Positions 23,551 to 35,324 of a stretch of 64,000 nt of DNA are shown here, piece after piece (the stretch's first letter is position 1; the number at the start of each line of letters is the position of its first letter). The position numbers and the translations under genes were made by a program. Where the stretch lies: assembly GCF_040869045.1 (NCBI RefSeq), contig NC_090323.1, positions 158,554,426 through 158,618,425 of the forward strand, written 5' to 3'. The notes beneath the pieces are model-generated. The model was not told the DNA's origin. It saw only the letters and a program-made list of their open reading frames with translations, and did not search any database. This DNA comes from Eurosta solidaginis. Its lineage: Eukaryota > Arthropoda > Insecta > Diptera > Tephritidae.

Positions 23551-26140
23551 TATGTAATACCACGAACAGTATTCCTGCCAAGATTCCAATGGCTTTTGAT
23601 TTCGCCCTGCATAACTTTTTCATTATTTTCTACTTAATATGGTAGGCGTCGCACCAATTTTAAAAAGTTTTTTCTACAGTTATATTTTGCGTCAATAAAC
23701 CAATCCAATTACCATGTTTCATCCCTTTTTTCGTATTTGGTATATAATTATGGCATTTTTTTCATTTTTCGTAATTTTGGATATCGAAAAAGTGGGCGTG
23801 GTCATAGTCGGATTTCGGCCATTTTTTATACCAATGCAAAAGGAGTTCAGATAAGTACGTGAACTGAGTTTAGTAAAGTTATATCGATTTTTGCTCAAGT
23901 TATCGTGTTAACGGCCGAGCGGAAGAACGGACGGTCGACTGTGTATAAAAACTGGGCGTGGCTTCAACCGATTTCACCCTTTTGCACAGAAATAAGTTAT
24001 CGTCCTAGAATCTAAGCCCCTACCAAATTTCACAAGGATTGGTAAATTTTTGTTCGACTTATGGCATTAAAAGTATCCTAGACAGATTAAATGAAAAAGG
24101 GCGGAGCCACGCCCATTTTGAAATTTTCTTTTATTTTTGTATTTTGTTGCACCATATCATTACTGGAGTTGAATGTTGACATAATTTACTTATAAACTGT
24201 AAAGATATTAAATTTTTTGTTAAAATTTGACTTAAAAAAAAAATTTTTTTTTAAAGTGGGCGTGGTCGTTCTCCGATTTTGCTAATTTTTATTAAGCATA
24301 CATACGCCAAATTTCATCATGATATCTTCAATGACTGCCAAATTACAGCTTGTAAAACTTCTAAATTACCTTCTTTTAAAAGTGGGCGGTGCCACGCCCA
24401 TTGTTCAAAATTTTACTAATTTTCTTTCTGCGTCATCAGTTCAACTCACCTACCAAGCTTCATCGCTTTATCCATCTTTGGTAATGAATTATCGCACTTT
24501 TTCGGTTTTTCGAAATTTTCGATATCGAAAAAGTGGGCGTGGTTATAGTCCGATATTGTTCATTTTAAATAGCGATCTGAGATGAGTGCTCATGAACCTA
24601 CGTACCAAAGTTCATCAAGATACCTCAAAATTTACTCAAGTTATCGTGTTAACGGACAGACGGACGGACGGACGGACATGGCTCAATCAAATTTTTTTTC
24701 GATCCTGATGATTTTGATATATGGAAGTCTATATCTATCTCGATTCCTTTATACCTGTACAACCAACCGTTATCCAATCAAAGTTAATATACTCTGTGAT
24801 CTCTGCTCAACTCAGTATAAAAAAAAAACAAAAATTAAAAAAAACTCTGAGTCGAGTTTTACTAGTTTCAAAGTTCCTGCACAGAAGAAAAAAGTTCAAC
24901 AAAATTAAATATTTTAAAAATTGAAATGTACAAAAAACGGTCTGATTGCTTTTTGTTGTAGAGATCCTAAAATGGGGGCAACTATTTTTAAATTATTCTA
25001 ATTATTTACAGTTTTCGGAAAAATTGTACCATTAAAAAAGTTTGAAAATATTCAAACAAGGTCTATCCTGCATATCTTTTCGATAGTTCTAGTGTTTTGA
25101 AAAATTCGAAAAGTTTGAAAAACTGCCCTAAGTAACTTTTCCATAATAGAGTTCATATAAAGAGAAAAAAGTTCTGCAAAATTAAATTATTTTTGCCAAA
25201 AATATATTAAATAATTACTAATAAAATAATTTAAAAAACTATTCTGAACTGGTTTCCAAGCGCTCTTGAGCTCCTGAAGTGAAAAAAGCTCTGTAAAATC
25301 ACAATTTGTAAAATTTAAAAAAAATTAAAAAATAACTAGCCCTATTGCCTTTTTGTAGTACTAGAGTTTATAAAAAGTGCTAAGTGATCTGCAAAATTAC
25401 TCCAAATATTTATGTTTCCTCAAAAAAATAAAAAAAATCAAAAAGAAATTTTTTCTGAGTTTTTAAATTTCTAGAGTTCCTGAAGAGAAGATCAAAGTTC
25501 TACAAAAATGTGCTAAATATTCAAATTTTTGAAGCAGTAAAAAAATTAAAAAAAAAATTAAAGAAAATCAAAACAAAAAACATGGTCTAATTGGCTTTTA
25601 GTGAAAAAATGAAAAAAAAAAAACTTGAAAAAGATTAAAAAAGAAATGGTATAATTGGCTTTTTTATTATAGAGTGCCTGAAATGAAAAAAAGGTGGAAA
25701 AATTACTCAAAATTTTCGTTTCTCAGAAAAATTTCAGAATTAAAAAAATTAATCGATACTCCTAGAGTTCTGAAATGAGGAAAAAAAACGTCTTCAAAAT
25801 AACGTCATACATTTAATAAAATCAAAAAATTAAAAAAGAGTTACTGAAGGATAGAATAAAATTTCTGCAAAACTACGCCAAATAGGTATTTGGATTTTTT
25901 GAAAAACTCGAAAAAATTTCAACTTAGAACAAGTTCTTTCTTGTTAAAAAAAAATTATAAATAAAATTGAAAAAAACAACAAAAATGAATGTGAAATGAA
26001 GAAAATGTCTTAATTAGAATAGAAGAAAGAAAATTTCTAAGACAACCGCTACAGCTCTTTGTATATCACAAATTTGAAAGCTGCTAGGAACGTTAAGGGA
26101 GGAAAAAAAATGTTATCATAACAATAATAAAAAATAAATA

Positions 26141-26335
26141 AATGCAAGGCGCGATAACCTCCGAAGAGGCCGAACTTCTCTTCCAATTTGCGTCGTGCTC
26201 CTTTTTTAATTTTTCTTACAAATTGAAAAAACTTTTTTCTAAAATTTTGATGTTGCTTTCCCCGGTGCGTGAACCCAGAGTCTTTGGTGTGGTAGGCGGA
26301 TCACGCTACCATCACACCACGGCGGCCGCACCATA
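26141..26335 (-). mobile_element. tRNA-derived SINE, internally deleted copy
   Basis: Minus-strand copy of the SINE at 60192-60538. Its head (plus-strand text CGCTACCATCACACCACGG at 26309-26327) is the A-box region, and CGTGAACCC near 26269-26277 the B box. Its tail matches AAGGCGCGATAACCTCCG. About 150 bp of the middle is missing. Confidence 0.75.
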
Positions 26336-28680
26336 ACAATAATAGTAAAAATAAAAAAAGAAGATTTATTGTTAAGGCTTTGAGCTCGGTTCGAACTTAT
26401 GGTCTACCAAATCAATGGGCCAACAAAGTAAGAAAAAAGTTCTAGATCTCCTAGAAAAGAGAAAGAAATTCTGTAAAGTGATGACCTGGATTAAAACTTT
26501 TTTTTCTATACACTAACTAGTCCACTTTTCATAAGTACTTAGATGAATTTCCATCTGGGAAAAGAAAAATTCGAATGCCCCAAGTTACTTGCTTATATCG
26601 ACGAATGCGTTTTATAAATGCACTAATATGCTGCTGGAAATTGTATTAAATTGGAGTTTTCCGATTTGTTGTTGTTATTGTTGCTTATCCTTAAACATTT
26701 TGTAAGCATCGATTAAACTTTTGCGCAATGCGTTTAGTTTCGTAAAAAAAAGAAACCATTTTATCCACAAACACTATTATTTGAAATAACACAAACAAAA
26801 AACAAAATATCATAAACGGAAACAAAAAGTTTAAACAAAGAACTAGAAAACAAAAACTAAATAATTGCAATTTTGCGCCAATTGCTAATAAAATTTGAAT
26901 TTTCGAACAAATCGTACCAGGCGTAAATTGCGTAAACTTTTTAATACAACAAAAAGATAAGAAGGGAGGGTGGCGAATCTGTACAAAGCATTGGAAAATG
27001 AAATTTCGTAATTTTGATTGCAGGAAAATCATGAAATTTACATTATTCATATCAATATGTCTGACGTTAAAAAGGCTGAGCGAATGTTCAGATGCACCTT
27101 GGATTAGGGTGGTGAAAAACAAATTTTTTACTATTTCCAATATTCAATAGAGCACGAACAAGAGTTAGCAGATCTAGCGTTTTTTGAGGCGCATCGGTGA
27201 TCTGTGACTGTGTTTTGATTGGTTCGAGCTCATTTCGACATTATTTTGTATCAGTTTCGGGTCTTCCAACATTCATCGTGGCCTTACGACCACTTCCGAG
27301 CTATTTGCGGAGTTATTTCGAATTCTTTTTTACATTTTTTTCTGGAAGATTACTTGTTGAGTTCTGCTATATTTTTGAATTATCTAAATTACTCTTGGTT
27401 CATTTGTTGAGTATTTTCGGGAAAACATGTAATCTTGGAACAATTTCGAACCCTTTGCGGAGAGATTTCAAATTGATTCCGAAACTGTACCGACTTTTCA
27501 ATTTTTGGCGATGTTTTGAAAAACTTTTTTTTAACTTTTTTTATTTTTAATTTTTGTGACTTTTGGAATATTAGGAGCAATCTCGCAGAAACTTCAGAAT
27601 GACAGCATTACATTTCTTTTAGTTTTTAAATTTTTGAACCTTTCCTTTTCAGGAACTTTAAAACTGTGGAAAAGTTTTGCAAAACAATTTAAAATTTTAA
27701 AAAAATTTTTAATTTTGCCGACTCTTTGGCATTGTTTTGCAAAAAAATTTAAACATTTTTTTTTACTATTTTTGAAAAAAATTTAATATTTGGCGTTGTT
27801 TTATACTCCTTTCTAAGAAATCTAGAAATATTGAGATGTTACTCAGTAAAGTTTTTTTTTGGTTATGCAAGATTGCATATGAACTGTTGCATTTTCGAAT
27901 GGGTAGTCGAGCCGTTCACTCAGCTGTCAATATGAGATCTGCTGGTTTACCTGCTTCAAGTTTTTGTTATATTTTATCATCTCCCATATATCGTTAGATT
28001 TGTAATAGAGCAACAATTATTACTGTTATATAACTTTGATACCTAAATTAACTGCGTCAAACTTCATCGGTATCAACAAAGGTGAAAATACGATTTTGCA
28101 AACACAAATGACGGTTCCGGTGTCTTTTAATTTCTGAATCATTTAACTCAAATAAAAAAGTTTATTTCAAACAATTTCAACGTTCGACCCTCAATATGTA
28201 CATCGAAGTACTTATGTATGTAAATCTATCTATATATTTGCATTGAGTATACATATACATATTAAAAAATGCATACATACATATTTATAGGTAAAAAAAA
28301 GGATTGAAACCTGTAAAGGATACTCTGCGTGATGCATTAAACGTCATAACCGCAACAACATTCCACAATTGGGCGACGATGAGGAAACATGATTTGTATG
28401 GACCGTTAAACAATAAATCGAACGGAAACAAGTGCAAAGGCAAATCTAAACATATGCATACATATGTATTTGTATAAATAACGGTGTTTATGTGTGGGTA
28501 AACACTTTTATTTACATATGTTTTTATGGTTAAAGGTCAACTATGTGCATATGTATTAGTGTGATTCTTTTTACATTTTATTCATGCTGTGGGGCTGAAT
28601 GTCCCACAAGTTAATATATGATATGAATTTTAAGGTCGCATTGAACATTTCTGATATATAAAGAACAATGAAGAAGAAAG
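26336..28680. other. AT-rich, no gene recognised
   Basis: Contains loosely repeated blocks (27190-27790, with TTTTGGCGATGTTTTGAAAA and TTTGGCATTGTTTTGCAAAA as related words) and short TACATA microsatellite patches near 28195-28290. ORFs of up to 149 codons here are low-complexity Phe/Lys/Asn-rich and unlikely to be genes. Confidence 0.4.
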
Positions 28681-28937
28681 TGTAGCAAGTTGGCTTGTGT
28701 ATATATAGATTTACTTATGTATAGCTTCTTAAACTCTCTCTTCAAAGATACCTGTTTGTTTATAGTTGTATTTATTTTCATTGTTAAATTATTATTTATT
28801 GTAAATGAAGTAGTTTTACTTTTGATGTAACCGTTTTTTATGTTTGTGAAATTATTTTTGAAATGAGATATATGGATTCATTATTAAAGAACTCTCGAAC
28901 GAAGCAGACGTATTCTTAATTTTTTCGGCATCCTACA
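28681..28937 (+). repeat. 5' LTR, 257 bp
   Basis: TGTAGCAAG to CATCCTACA. Matches 31540-31796 except A/C in GTATTTATTTTC (28773 region) and T/G in TTTTTCGGC near the end. Confidence 0.96.
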
Positions 28938-28939
28938 GC

Positions 28940-28953
28940 TCAAAAGTGGGATT
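28940..28953 (+). other. Degenerate tRNA-Leu-like primer-binding site
   Basis: TCAAAAGTGGGATT follows the 5' LTR and matches 13 of 14 bases of the tRNA-Leu site used by the element at 1-5352, but the TGGTG start (complement of CCA) is lost or changed. Confidence 0.5.
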
Positions 28954-29569
28954 GTCAGACATTTTTTTTCCTACAAGCTGAAAATTTTCAATCGCATAGA
29001 ACTGAAGTAAACAGTCAAATTTAAATCAAATTTTTTTTTGAAATTTTGGAAATACAATTTTCAATTTTAATTTTGGATTGGTTCAATGAATATGAACATT
29101 ATTTCTGGATTTGGATTACTAAAACGAGTGGATACTAGTCAGCTTGAAGGATTTGGTGTACAAAAAGTTTGCGGATACTAATAGCGTTTCACGGTTTTGG
29201 ATAATGAAAATGAGTGGATACTAACAGCGTTTCAAGGATTCGAATTATAAAAATGAGTGGATTTGGATTTCAAAAAATGTGCGAATACTAAATAACGTTT
29301 CGAGGATTTTGATTACAAAGATTGTGGAGATACTAAGCAGAATTTCAAGGATTTGGATTACAAAAAGTGGGTGGATACTAATCAGGATTCGGACTAAAAT
29401 TTTCGATAAAAATAACGTTTCTAGGAGCTGCTTTAAGAAAGGTAGTAGATACTAATAGTTTTTTTTCACCCCAAGCGTTTCTGGGTGCCAAAATAAAGAA
29501 GATATTAAATATATTAACGAGAACATAGTAAGGTAAAATGGATACTCAATAAGTGCTAATGATTATACA

Positions 29570-30577
29570 TTGGTACAACTTCGTGCATGGTTGCAGCAGC
29601 TTCAGTTGCCAACATCGGGTACAAAAAATACGTTGGCGTTGCGCATAAGTGAGGTACCGGTTGAGATGCGTGGTAGTTGTCCTACTGAAATTCTTGAGTT
29701 GGGTGGAAGTCCATTGCCGAATGTTCCTATTTTAGGAGGTTTGTTAAGGATTTTTCAATTATACGATTTGACGAAAAAAGGGAAGAAATTTTGTTTCGGA
29801 AAGAGTGAGTTAGAGTGTTTTGAGATGCTTAAGCAAAAGCTGCTAAAGTCTCCAATATTAGCTTTGTATGATCCTGCAGATGAAACTGAGCTCCATTGCG
29901 ATGCTAGTTGTGTGGGATTTGGAGCAATTTTAATGCAAAGAAAAAAGGATGAGAAAATGCATCCAATATTTTATTTTTCGAAACGAACCACTGAAGCAGA
30001 AGCGAAGTATCATAGTTTTGAACTTGAAACTTTGGCTATAATATACGCACTTCAACGGTTCCGCGTGTATTTGCAAGGGTTGAAGTTTAAAATAGTTACT
30101 GATTGTAATTCATTTACTTTGACTTTGAATAAGAAGGAACTAAATCCTAGGATAGCGAGGTGGGCTTTAGAGCTTCAGAATTATGAATATGTGTTAGAAC
30201 ATCGTTCAGGTAGTCGCATGCAGCATGTTGATGCTTTGAGCCGAACCAATGGTGTATTTATTTTGAATGCTAATATGTTTGAAGATAATTTAATAATTTG
30301 TCAAAATAAGGACAAAAAATTAGGGGAATTGCGAAACATGTTGGAGAGAGGGGATCATAATTTATATGAAATGAGAAATGGTGTTATATATCGAAAAAGG
30401 GAGAATGGTTTGGTTTTGTTTTATGTTCCTGAGGAAATGGAAATACATGTGTTGTACAAATATCATAATGAAATGGGGCACATAGGTGTGGATAAAACGT
30501 TAGATGTTATATCTAAAACTTATTGGTTTCCACTAATGAAACAAAAAAACAAAGCTCATATACAAAATTGTTTATAG
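29570..30577 (+). pseudogene. Fused Gag start - RT end - RNase H - integrase finger frame, 335 codons
   Basis: One open frame joins parts that are normally 2 kb apart. Residues 1-35 are a SAP-like Gag start (LRAWLQQLQLPTSG…LALRI). After a short linker, about residue 55, comes the RT connection (LYDLTKKGKKF) and RNase H: ELHCDASCVGFG near residue 105, ETLAIIYALQRF, and KIVTDCNSF. The HVDALSR block follows, then the integrase HHCC start (YHNEMGHIG) to a TAG at 30575. The frame edge at 29570 is TTG; a likely original ATG at 29538 is one base out of frame and meets a stop within five codons. So the deletion kept frame, but the start is broken. Making this fusion is possible only from another start. 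Confidence 0.8.
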
Positions 30578-31515
30578 TGTATTTCATTTTCTCCAAAAGG
30601 TGGGCGCGAAGAAGGTTTTTTGAATAATATACCGAAAGAAAGTAGTCCTTTTGAGGTGGTCCATATAGACCATTATGGCCCAGTAGAGAACTTCAGGATG
30701 AAAAAGTACGTTTTCGTTGTTATAGATGCTGGAACGAAGTTTGTGTGGTTGTACCTTACAAAAACTACAAGTGCTAGAGAAGTGGTTAATGCGTTAAAGT
30801 GTTATTTCGATCTTATAGTAGACCAAACTGTATAGTGTCCGACAGAGGTAGTTGTTACACTTCAAACGAGTTTGAAAATTTTTTAGTTGAAGAAAATATT
30901 AAACATACAAAAATAGCTACGGGTTCACCACAATCAAACGGGCAAGTCGAGAGAATTAACAGAAGTATAGGTCCAATGATTGCAAAAGTTATGAACTCGG
31001 TAAAAAGTGTTAGTTGGGATAATGTTATAGAAACTGTGGAGTATGTGTTGAACAATACAAAACATACGACCATTAAGGAATATCCTAGTGTAATGTTTTT
31101 TGGTGTAAAGCAACGTGGAAGAGTGTTCGATTATTTAAAGGAGAATTTTGTGGATGAAGTACAGGATACATTACCAAAATCGCTGACAGACATTAGAGAA
31201 AAGGCAGCTGAAAATGAAAGACAGTTACAAAGTTATAATAAGGCGTATGTGGATGCCAAAATAAAGATTAAAAACATATACAAGGAGGGTGACTATGTCA
31301 TGATTAAAAACATTGATTCGCACACAGGAGTATCAAAGAAAATTTTACCAAAGTTCAAAGGTCCGTATGAAATATCTAAGGTTCTAAAAAATGATCGCTA
31401 TGTTTTAAAGGATGTTGAAGGTTTCCAACAATCAAGGACACCTTATGTGGGAGTTTGGGCAGTTGGAAATTTGCGGCCCTGGTTAGTGAAGGGAACCTTT
31501 ACAAAGATCAGGTGA
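30578..31515 (+). pseudogene. pol: Integrase core and C-terminus, one frameshift
   Basis: The frame continues past the TAG with VVHIDHYGPVEN (first catalytic Asp) to 30835. A one-base shift around 30800-30835 then moves it to 30799-31515, with IVSDRGSCY (second Asp) and QVERINRSI (Glu), 35 residues apart. A GPY-type block (FKGPYEISKVL) lies near 31360-31390. Coding ends about 25 bases before the 3' LTR. One stop and one shift keep it from being active. Confidence 0.88.
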
Positions 31516-31539
31516 TCTAAAATGCCAGGATGGCAGAGT

Positions 31540-31796
31540 TGTAGCAAGTTGGCTTGTGTATATATAGATTTACTTATGTATAGCTTCTTAAACTCTCTCT
31601 TCAAAGATACCTGTTTGTTTATAGTTGTATTTCTTTTCATTGTTAAATTATTATTTATTGTAAATGAAGTAGTTTTACTTTTGATGTAACCGTTTTTTAT
31701 GTTTGTGAAATTATTTTTGAAATGAGATATATGGATTCATTATTAAAGAACTCTCGAACGAAGCAGACGTATTCTTAATTTTGTCGGCATCCTACA
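31540..31796 (+). repeat. 3' LTR, 257 bp
   Basis: Pairs with 28681-28937 (two mismatches). Preceded by a weak purine-rich stretch (CCAGGATGGCAGAGT) where the polypurine tract should be; followed by AAAG, the target duplication. Confidence 0.96.
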
Positions 31797-33889
31797 AAAG
31801 GATTATATAAAATTTGGATTTATAGAAGTTAAGTGTATTAACCAGAGGCCGTTGGTAGTGCAACCTAGTCTTTTGTGGAGTAGAACATTATAGAGCTAAA
31901 GATTTTTTCACATGCGGAATTTCGAGACCCGAGAAATCGAGAACTCGATTGAGAAATACAATTATGAATAATAAAGGACTATGAAGAAGAAATACTTAGG
32001 GAAGTTTTTGGTTTCATTAGACATTGACATCACAGAAACCAAAAAAATAATTTTTGATTGACATTTTTGTGATTTATTTTAATGCGTGCAATTTGTTAGT
32101 TTTTCATAAAACAACGTGCCTGTTATTAGTATTTTCCAGGAGAAAGAAAAACTCGTTTTTTGTAAAAGCATTTGGTTTATCCTAAAATAAAATTTTACAA
32201 ACTTAAATTAGCCGGACATTTTTTTAGTAAAAAAAATTGCAAAAAAATTGTTCGTTTCGAAGACTTAAATTCCTTCTTTTTGTTGTTTCTCATGTGATTA
32301 TATACAATGTACATTATTACTTTTTTGTGCTGGCGTTTCTTTCTGATTTTTGGACGAATAGCAGCTTTCTAAAAAAAAACTAATAAAAGATATTTAATTT
32401 AGGAGATATACATAAAAGGCCATGAAGGAGGAAATCTGATACCTCAAATATCTAATAATAGGATTTCTTCACCCACGCATGAATTTGTTCAAAAACGTTT
32501 TTAAGTAAACAAAAAAAATGTTATTGAGAGAGAGAAAAAGCAATTGTAAATAAAAACACATATTTTTTGTTTTGACAGTTTAATTCAGGGACGCATTTTA
32601 ATACACTAGCATTTTCATGACGAATCACGCATACTTTTTATTATTAAAATTTTTGTTTGTACAAAAAATACACAAACAACCAACTCTTATAGCACCATAC
32701 TTATACTTTTCCATAGTACACTTGCACCTATTTCTTCGCCATAAAGTTTGATCTTTTTGAGATATTTCATGAAATTTGATACACCGCTTTCTATTGATTC
32801 TATTTAAAAAAAAATCGTTACGTTTGGATGAGCCTTTCCGTCCTTAAAGAATAAACGTACAAATTTGACTCGTCGCAAGGCTATCACCGGTCTTTATCTC
32901 AGAAACGGATTAAGATATCGAAAGAGTTAGAGTTTAACCGTACACCAACAACTTTCAATCGATTCATATGACTCTAAAAACATGCTTAAAAGTTATACGC
33001 AACCACATTTTAGTCAACCCAGCGGGATAGGAGATTAGAATATTCCCGCGTAGTGAGAGGCGAATAGTATCCACAGGATTAGAAGGTTCAACGTGGTAAC
33101 ATCGAATCCCCTGAGATGGTCAGATGATACTAATTTCCTGAATGCACTGTATCAATATCCAGCAAAGGACCACCATTATTGATAATACTCTGCAAAACCT
33201 TCGGGGAGTGCATTTATTGCTATAAAAAGAACAGGAACACATTTAATATCTTCGCACCCCAATCACCTTATATGTAGCAAATATACACTATATCCCATTC
33301 TCATACCTACAAAATATATAAATTTCATAAAAATTTGTCATTTCATTTGGTAGAACTTAACTCATACACGTAGCGACACCCTATTTTCTTTCAAAAAACT
33401 ACTTTAACCTACCCTCACCTTGAGGGAAAATATGGCAATAAATAATCAATAAATAAAGGAGTACTCGGACAAGACACGAATAACTTTACATAACAATCAA
33501 TTCTGCCAGCAACCAGAACAGTAATAGCTGTACCAGATTGGATCCATTAAAATAGTCCTGAGCACCTGAGCAGTGACCCGCACTTGACTTAAATAATAAA
33601 AATATAGTTTTAAAAATTAAAAAAACACGCAAATAAGGTGCAGTTTTAGTATCTACAATCCACTTAGATATTTTATGTTGATAGCACCGTAGCACAGAGT
33701 ACAGAGGTTCGTGTCTCCGCTATTAAGCACAACTCGTTTTGTAGCGAGTTATTTAACCACTTGCCCGGCTAGCCTAGAGAGGTATAAACAAGCATACATA
33801 TACATAAGTGAAGTCAATATAAGGGTGTTAATAATATATGATGTATATTGGAACGAAATATAAATACGATACAAACGACAACAACAGAT
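31797..33889. other. AT-rich, no gene recognised; MITE fragment inside
   Basis: The only assignable piece is 31917-31950 (TTTCGAGACCCGAGAAATCG), a fragment of the foldback MITE at 20341-20935. The rest shows no motif or repeat I can support. Confidence 0.45.
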
Positions 33890-33950
33890 CAGAATGAAAA
33901 CCGATACTGATGATGGCACAACGCCAAAACCGGTTTGCCTCGAAACCAAA
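33890..33950 (+). repeat. Penelope-like terminal fragment (tentative)
   Basis: GATGATGGCACAACGCCAAA followed by ACCGGTTT resembles the 'GATGGCACxxxGCCGAAACCGGT' text at ends of many Penelope-like elements; compare the diverged GGAAGAGTAGCCGAAATAT text (minus strand) in the element at 38747-39484. Confidence 0.35.
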
Positions 33951-33961
33951 TTTGATAAGAG

Positions 33962-34010
33962 ATGCCGGAAAAAGTTCCAAAATACATCATTTATCCACCC
34001 GTCGGAAAAT
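33962..34010. repeat. Short dispersed repeat shared with 53649-53695
   Basis: GATGCCGGAAAAAGTTCCAA…CATCATTTATCCACCC here aligns with GATGACGGAAAATCGTTCCAA…CATCAATTATCCACCC at 53649-53695. Class unknown. Confidence 0.5.
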
Positions 34011-34052
34011 CAACAAAACAAAATAAGTCAATGAATAATATATCTTCTAAGA

Positions 34053-34200
34053 GATTCAGGCCGAGCTTCTCTTCGAATTTGCGTCTTCCGTCTTTAAAAA
34101 TTTTCCTAGAAATAGATGGCATGGGACCTACATTTTTTACGCCGTCTCCGAATGGTGTTGCTTCTTCCAGGTCTTGAACTCAGGACTTTTCTTGTTTTGA
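34053..34200 (-). mobile_element. tRNA-derived SINE, tail fragment
   Basis: AGGCCGAGCTTCTCTTCGAA and GGGACCTACATTTTTTACGC match the 3' half of the SINE at 60192-60538; the pol III box region is mostly lost or diverged. 34211-34456 to its right has no feature I recognise. Confidence 0.6.
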
Positions 34201-34456
34201 AAAAAATTATAATTTTCGAAATTGATGGTGGTGCCGGTCTTTTTTTGGCCAAGCGATCTCTAGCATTCCCGAATCCATTAATTGAAAAAGAACTGACCTA
34301 TCTTGATAGATTTAGGTATAGATATTTCCTTATGATGTTAATGCATAAACGTGGTCAAAATCAGTTAATGACCACTCCTACCTTTGTTGATAATACTTAG
34401 TTGAAACTAAATGAAATATGCAATAGAAGCCCACGCTGTTTTATATATGTATATTA

Positions 34457-34809
34457 GGGTAGGTCAAATTTATTGTTGAAAAGGCACATCCAGTTTCTGA
34501 ATCTATGGGTCATACTGAGTAATATTGTTCATGGGACCATAGGTCTGAAATGAATTTCGAGCCTTCCTGTTAGAAAATTTTATATCCCAATCCGAATAGC
34601 GGTTCTCACAAATAAAATACATGAAAATAAATGTCAAATTCGGATTCGGATTGGGATATAAAATTTTCTAACAAAATTAGGGAGGCTCGAAATTCTTTTC
34701 AGACATATGGTCCCATAGACAATATTACTCAGTAGGACCCACAGATTCAGAAACTGGATGTGCACCTGAAGTTTTTCCCCTTTTTCCCCCCATACAATAT
34801 GACCAGCCC
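34457..34809. mobile_element. Foldback MITE, ~150-bp arms, TA-flanked
   Basis: The left arm (GGGTAGGTCA… to …ATATCCCAATCCGAA, ~34597) pairs with the right arm (34650-34809) over most of its length, including CATCCAGTTTCTGAATCT, TACTGAGTAATATTG and TTAGAAAATTTTATATCCCA. Both edges abut TA (34455-34456 and 34810-34811), the Tc1/mariner-type duplication. No ORF. Confidence 0.8.
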
Positions 34810-34814
34810 TAATG

Positions 34815-34836
34815 TATATATATATATATATATATA
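34815..34836. repeat. (TA)11 microsatellite
   Basis: Uninterrupted TA dinucleotides immediately right of the foldback MITE. 34837-35324 beyond it holds no recognised feature. Confidence 0.95.
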
Positions 34837-35324
34837 AATATTAGATTTTGTTTGCCCTCCACTGATTTGCACCAATTTTTTAGAGAACATATTGCATTCA
34901 AATCCCTACCATTATTTACTTGCGCTTGATTTTGTATATCACGTTACATCAACATTTTATGGTTTTTTCTATTATTGCAGCATACCATGCACATTTTATT
35001 TGTGAGGCCAGTAAAGCCCCTTTTTTAACATTTCTGCAACTCACCGCCGCATTTATTGCAATTCGAATGCCTGTTGCATGCATCTCCAATTAATGATAGG
35101 AGGTGTGTCCTGTATTTATATGCAACGGCTACTTGAAAGGTCAGTTGCATTGGATGCAGTTTTGTGGTTTTGTGTTTTTTGTGCTTTTAATTGACGCGTG
35201 ACTAAAATTCACAAATAAATTAAAAACATTGAAATTATTGACATTTTGTAGTTATATTGATGCAGTTGAAGGTGATAAAAATCGACATGCTCTTTTCGTA
35301 TGGAAAACGAAAATAAATCAAACA

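Larger units (their letters stand above)
21017..24829 (+). mobile_element. DINE-1/INE-1-like element, copy B (holds a mariner)
   Basis: Begins with the family hairpin (GTTCGG, 6-nt loop, CCGAAC) and subterminal repeat ATACTCAGTTGAG at 21047-21059; ends with GCTCAACTCAGTAT at 24805-24818, its near inverted complement, then an A-run. Between them lie a tandem array, the mariner insertion and a tail containing GCCACGCCCA, GGGCGTGG and ACGGACGGACGG words like those of Drosophila INE-1. No coding capacity of its own. Confidence 0.72.
19541..26050. repeat. Old AT-rich degenerate tandem array, split by insertions
   Basis: Outside the two inserted elements the sequence is a loose repeat of ~100-130 bp. 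A block close to AGTTCTGCAAAATTACGCCA recurs near 19740, 19867, 20125, 20231, 20966, 25167, 25286, 25386, 25494 and 25870. It is usually preceded by TTTTTCATAGTAGAGTTC-like text and followed by runs of A and TTAAAAAA. Copies are far more diverged than those of the DINE-1-like arrays. Insertions at 20341-20935 and 21017-24829 interrupt it. Confidence 0.6.
28681..31796 (+). mobile_element. Young LTR retrotransposon (Ty3/gypsy type) with large internal deletion
   Basis: Two 257-bp LTRs differ at two positions. The element is flanked on both sides by AAAG, a 4-bp target duplication. The internal part holds a Gag start joined to RNase H, then integrase; Gag body, protease and the RT catalytic core are absent. 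It is 3.1 kb, well under the ~5 kb of the element at the window start. LTRs, primer site and ends are kept, so it could in principle have been moved by a complete relative. Confidence 0.92.

Noticed and set aside
28681..31796. Possible envelope gene after integrase, as in errantiviruses
   Set aside because: Only about 25 bases separate integrase from the 3' LTR; the same holds for the 1-5352 element.
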